DNA of 49,154 nt from Candidatus Omnitrophus fodinae SCGC AAA011-A17 (lineage in GTDB: Bacteria; Omnitrophota; Omnitrophia; Omnitrophales; Omnitrophaceae): assembly GCA_000405945.1 (NCBI GenBank), contig ASOC01000003.1:1-49154 (forward strand), in the 5' to 3' direction. Numbering within the stretch: the first letter of the stretch is position 1; each line of letters opens with the position of its first letter. A model generated the notes under the pieces. The model did no database searches and was not told the origin of the DNA. It saw only the letters and a list, made by a program, of their open reading frames with translations. Of the stretch, positions 35,600 to 43,827 are shown one piece after another. The position numbers were made by a program, and so were the translations under genes.

Positions 35600-36037
35600 A
35601 TGTTTATGAAACTGCAAAGTAAAAAAGGATTCACGCTCGTTGAAATCATGATCGTGGTCGCGATCATAGGACTTCTGGCAGCGATAGCCATACCCAACCT
35701 GCTCAGAGCCCGCGTTAATTCTAACGAAGCGGCTGCAAAAGGTGCGATGAGGACCATTTCTTCAGCTTGCGAGAGTTTCCGCGCGGCCCAGAACCCGCCT
35801 ACCTATTCGGCGACTTTGGTGGCTCTTTCTAACGCTCTCCCGCCTTATATTGACGGGACTCTTGGAGCAGGTACGAAACAGGGATATGTGTTTACTTATA
35901 CGTTTTTGACAGCTAACACGTATACGGTCACATGTTCTCCCGTAACGAATCAGGTGACGGGTGTTAATAGCTACTTTGTGGACCAGACCGGCGTGATACG
36001 TTTCTTGAACGCTGCCGGCAACCCCATCGAGAGTTAA
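35600..36037 (+). CDS. pilA: Type IV major pilin-like protein PilA
   Basis: A 145-residue prepilin. The leader MFMKLQSKKG is followed by FTLVEIMIVVAIIGLLAAIA, so cleavage by the prepilin peptidase would fall between G10 and F11, with the conserved Glu at mature position 5. The hydrophobic helix is followed by a globular part with two cysteines (C51, C113) that could form a disulfide. A strong AGAGGAGG site lies 9 bases before the ATG. The gene is alone between its own sigma-54 promoter and a strong terminator, as expected for an abundant subunit. It could instead be a major pseudopilin. Confidence 0.93.
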   Translation: MFMKLQSKKGFTLVEIMIVVAIIGLLAAIAIPNLLRARVNSNEAAAKGAMRTISSACESFRAAQNPPTYSATLVALSNALPPYIDGTLGAGTKQGYVFTYTFLTANTYTVTCSPVTNQVTGVNSYFVDQTGVIRFLNAAGNPIES

Positions 36038-36054
36038 TCACGCTGTTTCAGGCA

Positions 36055-36094
36055 AAAAACCCCGATTCCCATTTTGGGAGTCGGGGTTTTTTTG
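36055..36094 (+). terminator. Intrinsic terminator after pilA
   Basis: A GC-rich stem of 11 pairs, CCCCGATTCCC with GGGAGTCGGGG (one G-U pair, five-base loop), is flanked by A and T runs and followed by a T tract. The symmetry could also stop transcription from the other direction. It separates pilA from pilMNOPQ. Confidence 0.92.
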
Positions 36095-36123
36095 TTTATT
36101 GACCTTTTGTTTTAATCTATACT
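36095..36123 (+). promoter_or_regulatory. Candidate promoter for pilMNOPQ
   Basis: TATACT (36118-36123) lies 17 bases after TTTATT (36095-36100), directly behind the pilA terminator. A better-looking TTGACC (36099-36104) is only 13 bases away, so the -35 assignment is weak. Confidence 0.35.
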
Positions 36124-36141
36124 ACCGTTAATTTATACCAA

Positions 36142-37248
36142 ATGAATATATCTGGTTTTGAAATCACTATGCCAAACCTGTTGAAGTTTATGCGGTCCCC
36201 GCAGAGAAGGGAATGCACGGTAGGTCTGGATTTTAATCACGCGCGCGTAATCGCCGTTGAACTTCAGAAAGCTTCCGGCGGCCGGCCTGTGCTGACCAAG
36301 TTGATTTCCGAACCCCTCAAGGCCGTGGAATCCAATCCAGAAGCCGGCGCTGAACCACTGTCCTGGGCACCGGCCTTTCTTTCAACGGCCTCATTGGAAT
36401 CCCTCACGGCCAAATCACGGCTTTCAACGCCTAAAGTGAATATCGCGATTTCTGGCCCCGTTGTTTTAACGCGGTTCATTCCATTTCCAAAAATGACGCT
36501 CAAAGAGCTGAAAGCGACCATGCAGTTTGAGATTGAAAAATATATTCCGTTTGAAAGCAACGACGTTATTTCGGATTTTCATATTTTAGGCGGGGACGGG
36601 CAGGATAAAAAAAATATGAAGGTGATTCTCGTGGCTGCCAAAAAAACAGAAATCTCGTCTTTGATTAATTTGTTCCGGAAAACTCGTATTCAAATCCGGG
36701 TCATAGACATCCATGCGTTCGCCTGTTTCAACGCTTTTAACCACGCGCATCAGAATTCAAGCAAAGGGCCTTCCGTCCTGCTTGATATCAGCTCCGAGAC
36801 TTGCTCGCTCATGGTGATAACCGACACCGAACCGGCCTTTATCCGGGAAATATCTCTGGGCAGTCTGGATATCCTTGAAACCTTTAAGAAAAAGTGCGGT
36901 TTGGCGGATCTCCCTCAAAAGGATGCGGATATACAGAATGCCGTGAGTTCTCATGCGGGACTTTTTAAAGAGGCGGCGGAACCTCTGGTGTCCCAAATTC
37001 GTCTATCATTAAACTATTTCTCTCACAATAATCCGAAAATTGATAATCCCAAGGTGATTTATTTGAGCGGAGAGCTATGCACGCTAAAGGAGTTTCAATC
37101 CGATCTTTTAAAGGTTTTGGAAATTCAACCCGAGCTTTGGGATTGCCTGAAAAATATCGATTTGGCAAACGACATATCTAAAGACGAAATTGCCAATCTC
37201 CGGCATTTGCTGCCCATAAGCGTCGGATTAGCTCTGAGGACAGAATGA
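36142..37248 (+). CDS. pilM: Type IV pilus assembly protein PilM
   Basis: PilM is a cytoplasmic actin-like ATPase that binds the N-terminal tail of PilN and links the alignment complex to the pilus motor. The 368-residue product shows the PilM pattern: TVGLDFNHARVIAVEL near residue 29, VNIAISGPVVLTRFIPFPKM, ELKATMQFEIEKYIPFE, VLLDISSETCSLMVI and a C-terminal VIYLSGELC. A glycine-rich phosphate loop is less perfect than usual (LDISSE in place of DIGA). The start is uncertain: the ATGs at 36142 and 36169 both lack a good ribosome site. It is followed by pilN after one base. Confidence 0.88.
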   Translation: MNISGFEITMPNLLKFMRSPQRRECTVGLDFNHARVIAVELQKASGGRPVLTKLISEPLKAVESNPEAGAEPLSWAPAFLSTASLESLTAKSRLSTPKVNIAISGPVVLTRFIPFPKMTLKELKATMQFEIEKYIPFESNDVISDFHILGGDGQDKKNMKVILVAAKKTEISSLINLFRKTRIQIRVIDIHAFACFNAFNHAHQNSSKGPSVLLDISSETCSLMVITDTEPAFIREISLGSLDILETFKKKCGLADLPQKDADIQNAVSSHAGLFKEAAEPLVSQIRLSLNYFSHNNPKIDNPKVIYLSGELCTLKEFQSDLLKVLEIQPELWDCLKNIDLANDISKDEIANLRHLLPISVGLALRTE

Positions 37249-37249
37249 C

Positions 37250-37846
37250 ATGATACGGATCAATCTGCTCCCTGAAGAATTCGCGGAAAAAAAGACTGTG
37301 CTTTCCCTGCCTTTGAAGGAAATATCCGTGATTTTACTGGCTTTAATGGTCCCAGTTTGGTTGTATGTCACGTATCATGGCCGGGTTATCCGCCGCGAAC
37401 TTGATGGGGTGACCGCCGAACTGTCGGGGCTTAGCCCTGAATTGGTCAAGGCAGACCAATTGCTCAAGGAAATGAACCAGCGTTTTTTGCCGCGAAAAGC
37501 GTTTTTTGACAAATTATCAAATCTGGAACTTGAGTGGGACAGAGTTATGGACAGCATCAGCAGTGCATTACCGCCGGGAGTTTGGCTGACTGCGCTTACG
37601 TTTTCCGAATCACCGGAATTGGATGTGCGGCTGGAAGGCTTGGCGCGTCCGTATAACACCCGATCTTCCGCCAGCCTTATCGGCGATTTTGTGACGCTCA
37701 TCAAAAAATCCCTGGAGGCCTATGTCGGTTCCGGCAATCCGGCCCAAGCGGGTTCGGTTTTTCGCAGCGAAACATTCACCCAGCAAAGAGACACGGAATC
37801 TCAGCAATTGACGGAATTTATTGTTGAATTCCGGAAAAAATCATGA
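37250..37846 (+). CDS. pilN: Type IV pilus assembly protein PilN
   Basis: A bitopic inner-membrane protein of the pilus alignment complex. The 198-residue product begins with the signature MIRINLLPE, the tail that docks on PilM, followed by one membrane helix (about residues 24-41), a coiled-coil stretch (about 45-85) and a small ferredoxin-like periplasmic domain (about 95-195, including PPGVWLTALTFSESPELDVR). It partners with PilO, whose gene overlaps its stop by 4 bases. Confidence 0.9.
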   Translation: MIRINLLPEEFAEKKTVLSLPLKEISVILLALMVPVWLYVTYHGRVIRRELDGVTAELSGLSPELVKADQLLKEMNQRFLPRKAFFDKLSNLELEWDRVMDSISSALPPGVWLTALTFSESPELDVRLEGLARPYNTRSSASLIGDFVTLIKKSLEAYVGSGNPAQAGSVFRSETFTQQRDTESQQLTEFIVEFRKKS

Positions 37847-38481
37847 CCAAAGTACCGGGACTTGATTTTCTGAAGTCATTTGACCGCAAACTTCTTATTG
37901 ATTTGGGGGTGCGGTATAGTCTAGTGCTTTTCATTCTCACGGTCCTTCTCATTCCATCATGCGGACGCTATCAATCCCTCAAAGGCCGGCTGGCGTCTAA
38001 AAAAGCTGAGCTGCAGGCCGCCCGTTCGAAGCTTTCCCAGGCGCAAAAAGCGCAGATTGACAGGGATGCCATAGCCCGTGAGATCCTCTCCTATGAAGAA
38101 CGTTTTTTTATGGATGAAGAGCTGTCGCAAATGCTGGGCATGGTTTCTGATCTGGCCAAGCAGAATAATCTCCAAATGCGCTCTTCTAAACCTATCAAGG
38201 GAACGGTGCCCCCGCAAACCGTTCAGGCGGCTAAACCGCCCTCGCCTCCTTTGCCGGCTGCTCAGGCCGCCGCCGCACCGGCTTATAGCGATAGCGGTCA
38301 AGAATTTGAAATCGAGCTGGCCGGCGCTTATCATTCTTTGGGCAGCTTTTTAAGTGATTTGCGTGATTATAAAAAATTCATCCGTGCGAAAAAAGTATCC
38401 ATGCTGGGAGCCGTAACGCCGCAAAGCGGCCGCGAAATCCGGTTAATCCTTCAGGTCTATTTAAGAAATCAAGAGGCATGA
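37843..38481 (+). CDS. pilO: Type IV pilus assembly protein PilO
   Basis: A 212-residue bitopic inner-membrane protein and the usual partner of PilN. It has a short cytoplasmic start, one membrane helix (about 24-42), a Lys/Ala/Gln-rich coiled coil (about 45-85), an Ala/Pro-rich linker (about 125-148) and a C-terminal periplasmic domain with FEIELAGAYHSLGSFLSDLR. Assignment rests on position between pilN and pilP and on this layout, because PilO sequences diverge strongly. It overlaps both neighbours by 4 bases. Confidence 0.85.
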   Translation: MTKVPGLDFLKSFDRKLLIDLGVRYSLVLFILTVLLIPSCGRYQSLKGRLASKKAELQAARSKLSQAQKAQIDRDAIAREILSYEERFFMDEELSQMLGMVSDLAKQNNLQMRSSKPIKGTVPPQTVQAAKPPSPPLPAAQAAAAPAYSDSGQEFEIELAGAYHSLGSFLSDLRDYKKFIRAKKVSMLGAVTPQSGREIRLILQVYLRNQEA

Positions 38482-38846
38482 AATTGCGAAAAGCGCCGAT
38501 TATTTTCATATTTTTTTTACTGTTAGCGTGGCACTGTAAGCCGGCTATTGCGGAAATCTCCAAATCATTTCACTATGACTCACGCGGCCGGCGCGACCCC
38601 TTTTTGCCGTGGGATGGCAGCGAAGCCAAAAACAAGTCTGACATGGACACGCATGACCTTCACGTGGAAGGGATTATTTTTGATCAGGCAAAGGGGTCTT
38701 TGGTCGTGATTAACGGCACCGTACTCAAGGAGGGGGATAGCGTCGGCCAGTACAAAATTTCAAAAATTGAAAAAGAGCGAGTTTTGATTACCAAAGAAGA
38801 TGAGGAGGTGTGGCTGCCGTTTAAAACCGGGGAAAACGGGGCATAA
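38478..38846 (+). CDS. pilP: Type IV pilus assembly protein PilP-like
   Basis: A 122-residue exported protein. It has a signal peptide (KLRKAPIIFIFFLLLAWHC, ending near PAIA), with a cysteine at residue 20 that is not in a clear lipobox. The mature part carries the PilP-type motif RRDPFLPW and a small beta-rich domain with LHVEGIIFD, SLVVINGTVLKEGDSVG and ISKIEKERVLI. PilP links the PilN/PilO ring to the secretin. It is shorter than Pseudomonas PilP (about 175 residues). It is followed by pilQ after 73 bases. Confidence 0.82.
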   Translation: MKLRKAPIIFIFFLLLAWHCKPAIAEISKSFHYDSRGRRDPFLPWDGSEAKNKSDMDTHDLHVEGIIFDQAKGSLVVINGTVLKEGDSVGQYKISKIEKERVLITKEDEEVWLPFKTGENGA

Positions 38847-38919
38847 AAAAAATATTCAAGCTTTTACAGAGGCTAACGATATATAAAGACGAAGGTTATT
38901 ATAAAAAGAAAGGATTCCC

Positions 38920-40362
38920 ATGAAAAATAGGTACTTTTTTAAAGTCATGGCGCTCGTCACACTCGTGTTAACTAGTGTTGCCTCAGGTGCACAAGCTGTC
39001 GAAACACCCATTAGCGCCAATTCGGAAACAACCGCCAATGTCACCCTGGACTTTAAAGACGCTGATATCAATAACGTGCTTAGAATTTTAAGCTTAAAGA
39101 GCGGCGTGAATATTGTGGCCGGTCCGGAAGTGCAGGGAACGGTCACGATCCGTTTAAGCGATGTGCCTTGGGACAGGGCTCTTGAGGTCGTGTTGCGCAC
39201 TTATGGCTATGTTTACGAAAGGGAAGGGAATATTATCCGCGTGACCACACGGGAAAGAGTTGAACAAGAAGATTTAACAACCGAAACTTTTGTGCTAAAT
39301 TATATCACCGCGCAGGAGGTGGAAGAGTCTATATCGGAAATTCTAACTGAACGCGGCAAAGTAAAATCATTTGGAAGAACCAACATGGTGATTGTAACTG
39401 ACGTGGCCTCTAATATTACGAAAATAGCGCAGGTGATAAAACGCCTGGATAAGGCGACGCCGCAGGCTTATGTGGATGCAAAAGTGGTGAGAACCGAATT
39501 GGGAAAAACAGAAAATCTCGGCATTGACTGGAATGTCGCGGGAGGAATAACCTCTGGCCCATACAGGCCTACAACTTTTCCGTTTCCAGCTTCCAACAGC
39601 AAACATAGGGCCGCTGGCCTTGGAGGCGCTTTGCAGGAATTTTTTCCTCCAGTTACCAGTACGATCGCCACAGCAACTGGCACGACAGCGGCAATAACTG
39701 CGAATACTTTTGATGCAAGAGATTTTCCTTCACCCACGGCCGCAATCTCGAATGGCGAGTTCAAGTTCGGGCGTCTTGATTTTACTGAGTTTTCATCAGT
39801 ATTAAACCTTATCAAGAACAGGACAAACACAAAAATTGTATCAAATCCAAGAATAGTTGTTTTGAATAATCAGACAGCCAAGGTGCAGGTCGGAGAGCAA
39901 ATAGGCATTCCGAGCTTTGAGAGAAACGAGACCAGCGGCAGTTTTGAAGTGACGGGTTTTACCATGCGCGATGTCGGCGTGGTTATGAGTGTCACCCCCC
40001 ACATCAATTCAGCTGATGAGATTTTGGTCGACCTGAAACCCGAAATAAGTTCCTTTGTAGGGTTTCAGGCCGTGTCAGCGACGTTATCAGCGCCCCGTTT
40101 CACCATCACCACGGCTGCCACACAAGTTTTAATCAGGGATGGAGAAACGATTGCGATCGGAGGATTGTTGACGGATGCGACCACGTCCTCTGAGGATAAA
40201 ATTCCCTTGTTGGGAGATATTCCGGGTATAGGCAAACTGTTCAGGTCTAAACGACAGACGGCCGGATCCGGAAATAACAAAATTGAAACCCTGTTTTTTG
40301 TGACTGTTTCCATCGTGGATTCCGAGGGACAGCCGCAAAAGCAATTTCAAAATCAGTCCTGA
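38920..40362 (+). CDS. pilQ: Type IV pilus secretin PilQ
   Basis: The outer-membrane secretin through which the pilus passes. The 480-residue precursor has a signal peptide (1 to about 27, cleaved near GAQA), an STN-type N0 domain (about 40-112; VTLDFKDADINNVLRILSLK), an N1-like domain (about 120-190) and the secretin barrel (about 195-470) ending with the hallmark VPLLGDIPGIGKLF-type motif (here IPLLGDIPGIGKLFRS). It is shorter than proteobacterial PilQ (about 700 residues) because it lacks the N-terminal AMIN domains that bind peptidoglycan. AAAGGA precedes the ATG. It ends the pilMNOPQ set. Confidence 0.92.
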   Translation: MKNRYFFKVMALVTLVLTSVASGAQAVETPISANSETTANVTLDFKDADINNVLRILSLKSGVNIVAGPEVQGTVTIRLSDVPWDRALEVVLRTYGYVYEREGNIIRVTTRERVEQEDLTTETFVLNYITAQEVEESISEILTERGKVKSFGRTNMVIVTDVASNITKIAQVIKRLDKATPQAYVDAKVVRTELGKTENLGIDWNVAGGITSGPYRPTTFPFPASNSKHRAAGLGGALQEFFPPVTSTIATATGTTAAITANTFDARDFPSPTAAISNGEFKFGRLDFTEFSSVLNLIKNRTNTKIVSNPRIVVLNNQTAKVQVGEQIGIPSFERNETSGSFEVTGFTMRDVGVVMSVTPHINSADEILVDLKPEISSFVGFQAVSATLSAPRFTITTAATQVLIRDGETIAIGGLLTDATTSSEDKIPLLGDIPGIGKLFRSKRQTAGSGNNKIETLFFVTVSIVDSEGQPQKQFQNQS

Positions 40363-40433
40363 TTCCAATCGTCATTTAGTTCGAGATCTATAAGCTCGAG
40401 ATTGCCTGCTAATCTGCATGCCTGTCTCGCCTG

Positions 40434-40474
40434 AGTGTCTCCATCCCGCCATATAACTTTGAATAGGAGACACT
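40434..40474 (+). promoter_or_regulatory. Hairpin able to mask the rng ribosome-binding site
   Basis: A perfect 9-bp inverted repeat, AGTGTCTCC (40434-40442) and GGAGACACT (40466-40474), ends one base before the rng ATG. Its right arm contains the AGGAGA ribosome site. In RNA this could block initiation, and cleavage of it could form part of autoregulation by RNase G. Confidence 0.5.
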
Positions 40475-42043
40475 ATGATTTTTAACCGTTTTTTTAGACG
40501 CCACCGCTCCAATCAGCCCCGGAAGGAAGATTTGACACCTGCCGTGCCCGTATCTAAGGAAATCCTGATGAGCATGGAATCCAGCGAGATGCGAGTCGCT
40601 ATCCTTGAAAACAGCGCGCTTGAGGAATTTTACATAGAACGCGCGGACAATGAGCGCATGCTGGGTAATATCTATAAAGGCAGGGTCAAGTCCCTGGTGC
40701 CGGGCATTGGCGCTTCTTTCATCGATTTAGGCACACGCCGCGACGGTTTTCTGTATGTGGCGGACGCGCTGAAATCGCCCCTGGATGAGGATACTGACTC
40801 TTCTGAAGAAGCGGATGACAAGCAAGTGCGTAACACGGATGTCAAAATTCAGGATATCCTTAAAATAGGGCAGGAAATCGTGGTGCAAGTGGTGAAAGAA
40901 CCCATCCGCACCAAAGGACCGCGCCTTACCACTAAATTCACTATCCCGGCCCGCTATTTGGTTCTCATGCCCGGAGATAACAAAATAGGCATATCGCGCC
41001 GCATTGACGACAGAAAAGAACGAGACCGGCTTAGGCAGATGTTTTCCGAAATTGAACTGCCCCAGGATGCTGGTTTTATTGTGCGCACTGCGGCTGAAGG
41101 CAAAAGCAAAAAAGAGTTTGTCCGGGATATCCGCTATCTGGTCAATCAGTGGAATACCATCAAGGGCTCTATTCACAAGAAAAGGGCGCCCAATATGATT
41201 CACCGCGAACTGGACCTCGTGGAGCGCACGATCCGTGATTTTCTTACCGAAGACACGGGACGCATTGTGGTGGACCATCCGGATTTGTTTCATAAAGTCC
41301 GGCGTTTCTTGCGCATTTACTTGTCGGACGTTCATTTCAATCTTGAGTTTTACCGCGGCGAAATTCCCTTGTTTGAAAAATACAACATTGAAAAAGAAAT
41401 TGAAAAGGCCTATCAGAAAAATGTCTATCTAAAATGCGGCGGATACATTGTCATAGAGCAAACCGAAAGCCTGGTTTCTATTGACGTGAACACCGGCAAA
41501 TATGCGGGACGCAACAATCTTGAGGAAACCGCTTACCGCACCAATTCCGAAGCGGCCCAGGAAATCGCGCGCCAAATGCGCTTACGCGACATGGGGGGAA
41601 TCATCATTGTCGATTTCATTGATATGGAGAAAGAAGACCATCGCAGAAGCGTGACACGCACTTTCCGCGAATCCGTACAGCGGGACAGAGCCAGAACGAA
41701 TATTCTGTCGCTTTCCGAGCTGGGTCTGGTGGAAATGACCCGCCAGCGCGTACGGCCGTCTTTAGAAAGCGCTTACTACGATTCATGCCCTTACTGCGGG
41801 GGCAAGGGCGTGATTAAGTCAGCGAACACGATTTCCATTGGCGTGATAAAGCTGATACGAAAAACACTGATGAACGTCAATGACAAGACCCTGCAGATCA
41901 CTGCGCATCCTTCAGTGGCCGACCGTCTTTTGCATCATGACGCAAGAGCTATCCGTGAATTGGAAAAGAGAACCAGGAATAAAATCGTCATCACCGCGGA
42001 TGGCAGTCTTCACATTGAAGACAGCAATTTGAATTTGATTTAA
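40475..42043 (+). CDS. rng: Ribonuclease G/E family endoribonuclease
   Basis: RNase E/G enzymes cleave single-stranded AU-rich RNA and mature rRNA. The 522-residue protein has an S1 RNA-binding domain (about 55-145; NIYKGRVKSLVPGIGASFID), a 5'-sensor/RNase H-like region, and the catalytic DNase I-like part with magnesium-binding aspartates in SIDVNTGKYAG and IIIVDFIDM, then the Zn-link CPYCGGKG near residue 432. It is RNase G-sized and lacks the long disordered scaffold tail of RNase E. About 30 extra basic residues precede the core. Its end overlaps a convergent TPR gene by 4 bases. Confidence 0.93.
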   Translation: MIFNRFFRRHRSNQPRKEDLTPAVPVSKEILMSMESSEMRVAILENSALEEFYIERADNERMLGNIYKGRVKSLVPGIGASFIDLGTRRDGFLYVADALKSPLDEDTDSSEEADDKQVRNTDVKIQDILKIGQEIVVQVVKEPIRTKGPRLTTKFTIPARYLVLMPGDNKIGISRRIDDRKERDRLRQMFSEIELPQDAGFIVRTAAEGKSKKEFVRDIRYLVNQWNTIKGSIHKKRAPNMIHRELDLVERTIRDFLTEDTGRIVVDHPDLFHKVRRFLRIYLSDVHFNLEFYRGEIPLFEKYNIEKEIEKAYQKNVYLKCGGYIVIEQTESLVSIDVNTGKYAGRNNLEETAYRTNSEAAQEIARQMRLRDMGGIIIVDFIDMEKEDHRRSVTRTFRESVQRDRARTNILSLSELGLVEMTRQRVRPSLESAYYDSCPYCGGKGVIKSANTISIGVIKLIRKTLMNVNDKTLQITAHPSVADRLLHHDARAIRELEKRTRNKIVITADGSLHIEDSNLNLI

Positions 42044-42438
42044 AGGCCCTTTTCTTTTGAGCGGCTAAGCAACCGCGTTTTAAGGGTATTCACAATTTTC
42101 AGGAATTCAGGCAAATCCTGGATAGAGCTTAAATCCTTGTCATGGAGAAGGTGTATCAAGTCCATATAGCCGAGTTCCACGGCTTTGCGCAAGCTGCGAA
42201 TAGCGTCGTCACGTTTGCCGAGTAAAGCTTCACTGCAAGCCAAATTATAGAATACGCTTTCATCCGCGGACGTTAATTGAGACAGTCTGAGGTCAAGAGC
42301 ATACCCCTTTTCATACATACCCCGCTTCGTGTAGGCGTCAGCCAGTGGAATCATGGCCTCCACAAAATCGCTTTTTGAAGCCACGAGTTTCTCAAAAAAA
42401 CGTATTTCAAAATCAGTTTGGTCCGTTTCTTGTGTCAT
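42040..42438 (-). CDS. Small TPR-repeat protein, probably leaderless
   Basis: A 132-residue cytoplasmic protein made of about two to three tetratricopeptide-like helical pairs (DFVEAMIPLADAYTKRGMYE; YNLACSEALLGKRDDAIRSL), with the pattern of TPR-end residues near its C-terminus. There is no signal peptide or catalytic motif, so a protein-binding adaptor role is inferred. The ATG has no ribosome site and lies only 8 bases after a TATAGT -10 box, so the mRNA probably begins at or beside the start codon. It is convergent with rng (4-base overlap) and divergent from rmuC. Confidence 0.78.
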   Translation of the reverse strand: MTQETDQTDFEIRFFEKLVASKSDFVEAMIPLADAYTKRGMYEKGYALDLRLSQLTSADESVFYNLACSEALLGKRDDAIRSLRKAVELGYMDLIHLLHDKDLSSIQDLPEFLKIVNTLKTRLLSRSKEKGL

Positions 42439-42446
42439 CGGCTTGC

Positions 42447-42476
42447 ACTATAGCATTCCTGCACTTTTAATGTCAA
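42447..42476 (-). promoter_or_regulatory. Strong promoter of the TPR gene
   Basis: On the minus strand TTGACA (42476-42471) and TATAGT (42452-42447) are separated by 18 bases, with a TGC extended -10 just before the second box. Only 8 bases separate it from the ATG at 42438, which implies a leaderless transcript. Confidence 0.72.
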
Positions 42477-42502
42477 ACACCCGGCCTTGTTAAAAAAACA
42501 CG

Positions 42503-42531
42503 TTGAATGGTTTCACATAAAACAGTATAAT
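42503..42531 (+). promoter_or_regulatory. Promoter of rmuC
   Basis: TTGAAT (42503-42508) and a perfect TATAAT (42526-42531) are separated by 17 bases. The start near 42538 gives a leader of about 23 bases with AAGG before the ATG. It is back to back with the TPR-gene promoter, 26 bases away. Confidence 0.72.
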
Positions 42532-42560
42532 CTCTCTAATTCAAATTAAGGCAACATGTT

Positions 42561-43616
42561 ATGACAATTCAAATTCTGCTTACATTTCTTAGCTTGGCGG
42601 CCTGTGTGGCCGTGCTTTTTTACCTCACTCATTTTATTGGTTCACTGGAAAAGCGTCTTCGCGATCAAACCGCTGCCATTCAACAGGAATTAAATTCCGC
42701 CCTCAGCCAAGTTCATGTGGAGATGAGGCATCAGGGGACTTTATTTCAACAGGCGCAAGTTTCGGTCGGCGAAAGGCTTGAAGGAGCAACCCATATGGTG
42801 GGACAGGTTCAAAACAGGCTGGGACAACTTGAAGAAGCCAACCGTCGCATTATTGACCTCGGCAATTCACTGGGCAAAGAAGTGGGAAATTTGCAGGGAA
42901 TACTGCAAGCGCCGAAAGTCAGGGGCGGCTGGGGGGAGCTTTTCTTAGGCGAATTGCTGGAGCAAGTTTTGGGTCCGGAGCATTATGAGCTTCAATACGC
43001 CTTTAAAAACGGCGAAAGGGTCGACGCCGTGGTGAAACTTGGGCAGGGAATGGTGCCTGTTGACGCTAAATTCCCCCTGGAAAATTTCAGAAAATTTTTA
43101 TCCGCCGCCACCGAAGCGGAAAAAAAGGCTTTTCGGAAGGAATTTTATAAGGATGTGCGGTATCATATGGACCAAATTTCGGAAAAATACATATTACCCG
43201 ACGAAGGGACCATGGATTTTGCGCTTATGTATATTCCGGCGGAAAATGTTTATTACGAAACCATTATACGCGATGACGATTTAGGAGAGGGGAAATCGCT
43301 TTCGGAGTATGCGCAGCTCCGGAAAGTTATTCCCGTATCGCCCAATACGCTCTATGTCTATTTGTATTCAATCGCCCGCGGGCTTCAAGGGCTTAAAGTG
43401 GAGTCTAGCGCCAAGGAAATACTCGCGAACATTCAGCGTTTGACCGGTGATTTGGAAAAATTTGACGAGGAATTCCGCCGCATGGGGGTTCATTTGAAGA
43501 ACGCCGTGTCTTCCTTTGAAAAAGCGGGCAGACAATTTGAGCGCATTCAAGACAAATTTTCGGTATGCGATACGATCAAGCTTGAGCGGCCGGATGAAAG
43601 TAAGGCATTACTATGA
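42561..43616 (+). CDS. rmuC: RmuC-family protein (DNA recombination-limiting)
   Basis: RmuC proteins limit inversions at repeats and carry a nuclease-like fold; the biochemical activity is poorly known. The 351-residue product has an N-terminal membrane anchor (about 4-25), a coiled coil (about 30-115), and the conserved core with VRGGWGELFLGELLEQVL, VDAVVKLGQGMVPVDAKFPL and FALMYIPAENVYYE. It is shorter at the N-terminus than E. coli RmuC (475 residues). It has its own promoter and a modest AAGG site. Confidence 0.9.
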   Translation: MTIQILLTFLSLAACVAVLFYLTHFIGSLEKRLRDQTAAIQQELNSALSQVHVEMRHQGTLFQQAQVSVGERLEGATHMVGQVQNRLGQLEEANRRIIDLGNSLGKEVGNLQGILQAPKVRGGWGELFLGELLEQVLGPEHYELQYAFKNGERVDAVVKLGQGMVPVDAKFPLENFRKFLSAATEAEKKAFRKEFYKDVRYHMDQISEKYILPDEGTMDFALMYIPAENVYYETIIRDDDLGEGKSLSEYAQLRKVIPVSPNTLYVYLYSIARGLQGLKVESSAKEILANIQRLTGDLEKFDEEFRRMGVHLKNAVSSFEKAGRQFERIQDKFSVCDTIKLERPDESKALL

Positions 43617-43643
43617 AATCTAAAATGATATTCGCAAACGGCC

Positions 43644-43751
43644 ATGAAAAATAAATCCCTTTTTGTACTCGGCTTGGCGCTGGGGTATTCGGCCATATTT
43701 GCGGTCAGGCATTTGTGCACAACCTATCTTTGGGTTTTGTTCTACCCATGA
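43644..43751 (+). CDS. Possible very small membrane peptide
   Basis: An open frame of 35 residues (MKNKSLFVLGLALGYSAIFA then a Trp/Tyr-rich end) predicted as one membrane helix. It follows rmuC by 27 bases and precedes a strong hairpin. There is no clear ribosome site and no family I recognise, so it may be chance coding between rmuC and the next small gene. Confidence 0.22.
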   Translation: MKNKSLFVLGLALGYSAIFAVRHLCTTYLWVLFYP

Positions 43752-43764
43752 ACCAGGGTTCAGG

Positions 43765-43802
43765 GTGACGCTCCACGGCTGTAAAGTGCGTGGAGCGTTC
43801 AC
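43765..43802 (+). other. Strong GC-rich hairpin without T tract
   Basis: ACGCTCCACG (43768-43777) pairs perfectly with CGTGGAGCGT (43789-43798), and the stem extends through one bulge to GTG/CAC at its base; the loop has 11 bases. No T run follows, so it is not a classical intrinsic terminator. It ends about 25 bases before the GTG of the small membrane gene, and could be an mRNA-stability or processing element. Confidence 0.55.
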
Positions 43803-43827
43803 GGAAATTAAAAAGGAGAGGTGAAAC

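Noticed and set aside
38847-38919. Promoter before pilQ (TTTACA with TATATA/TATAAA)
   Set aside because: Spacings of 11 to 13 bases are too short for a sigma-70 promoter.
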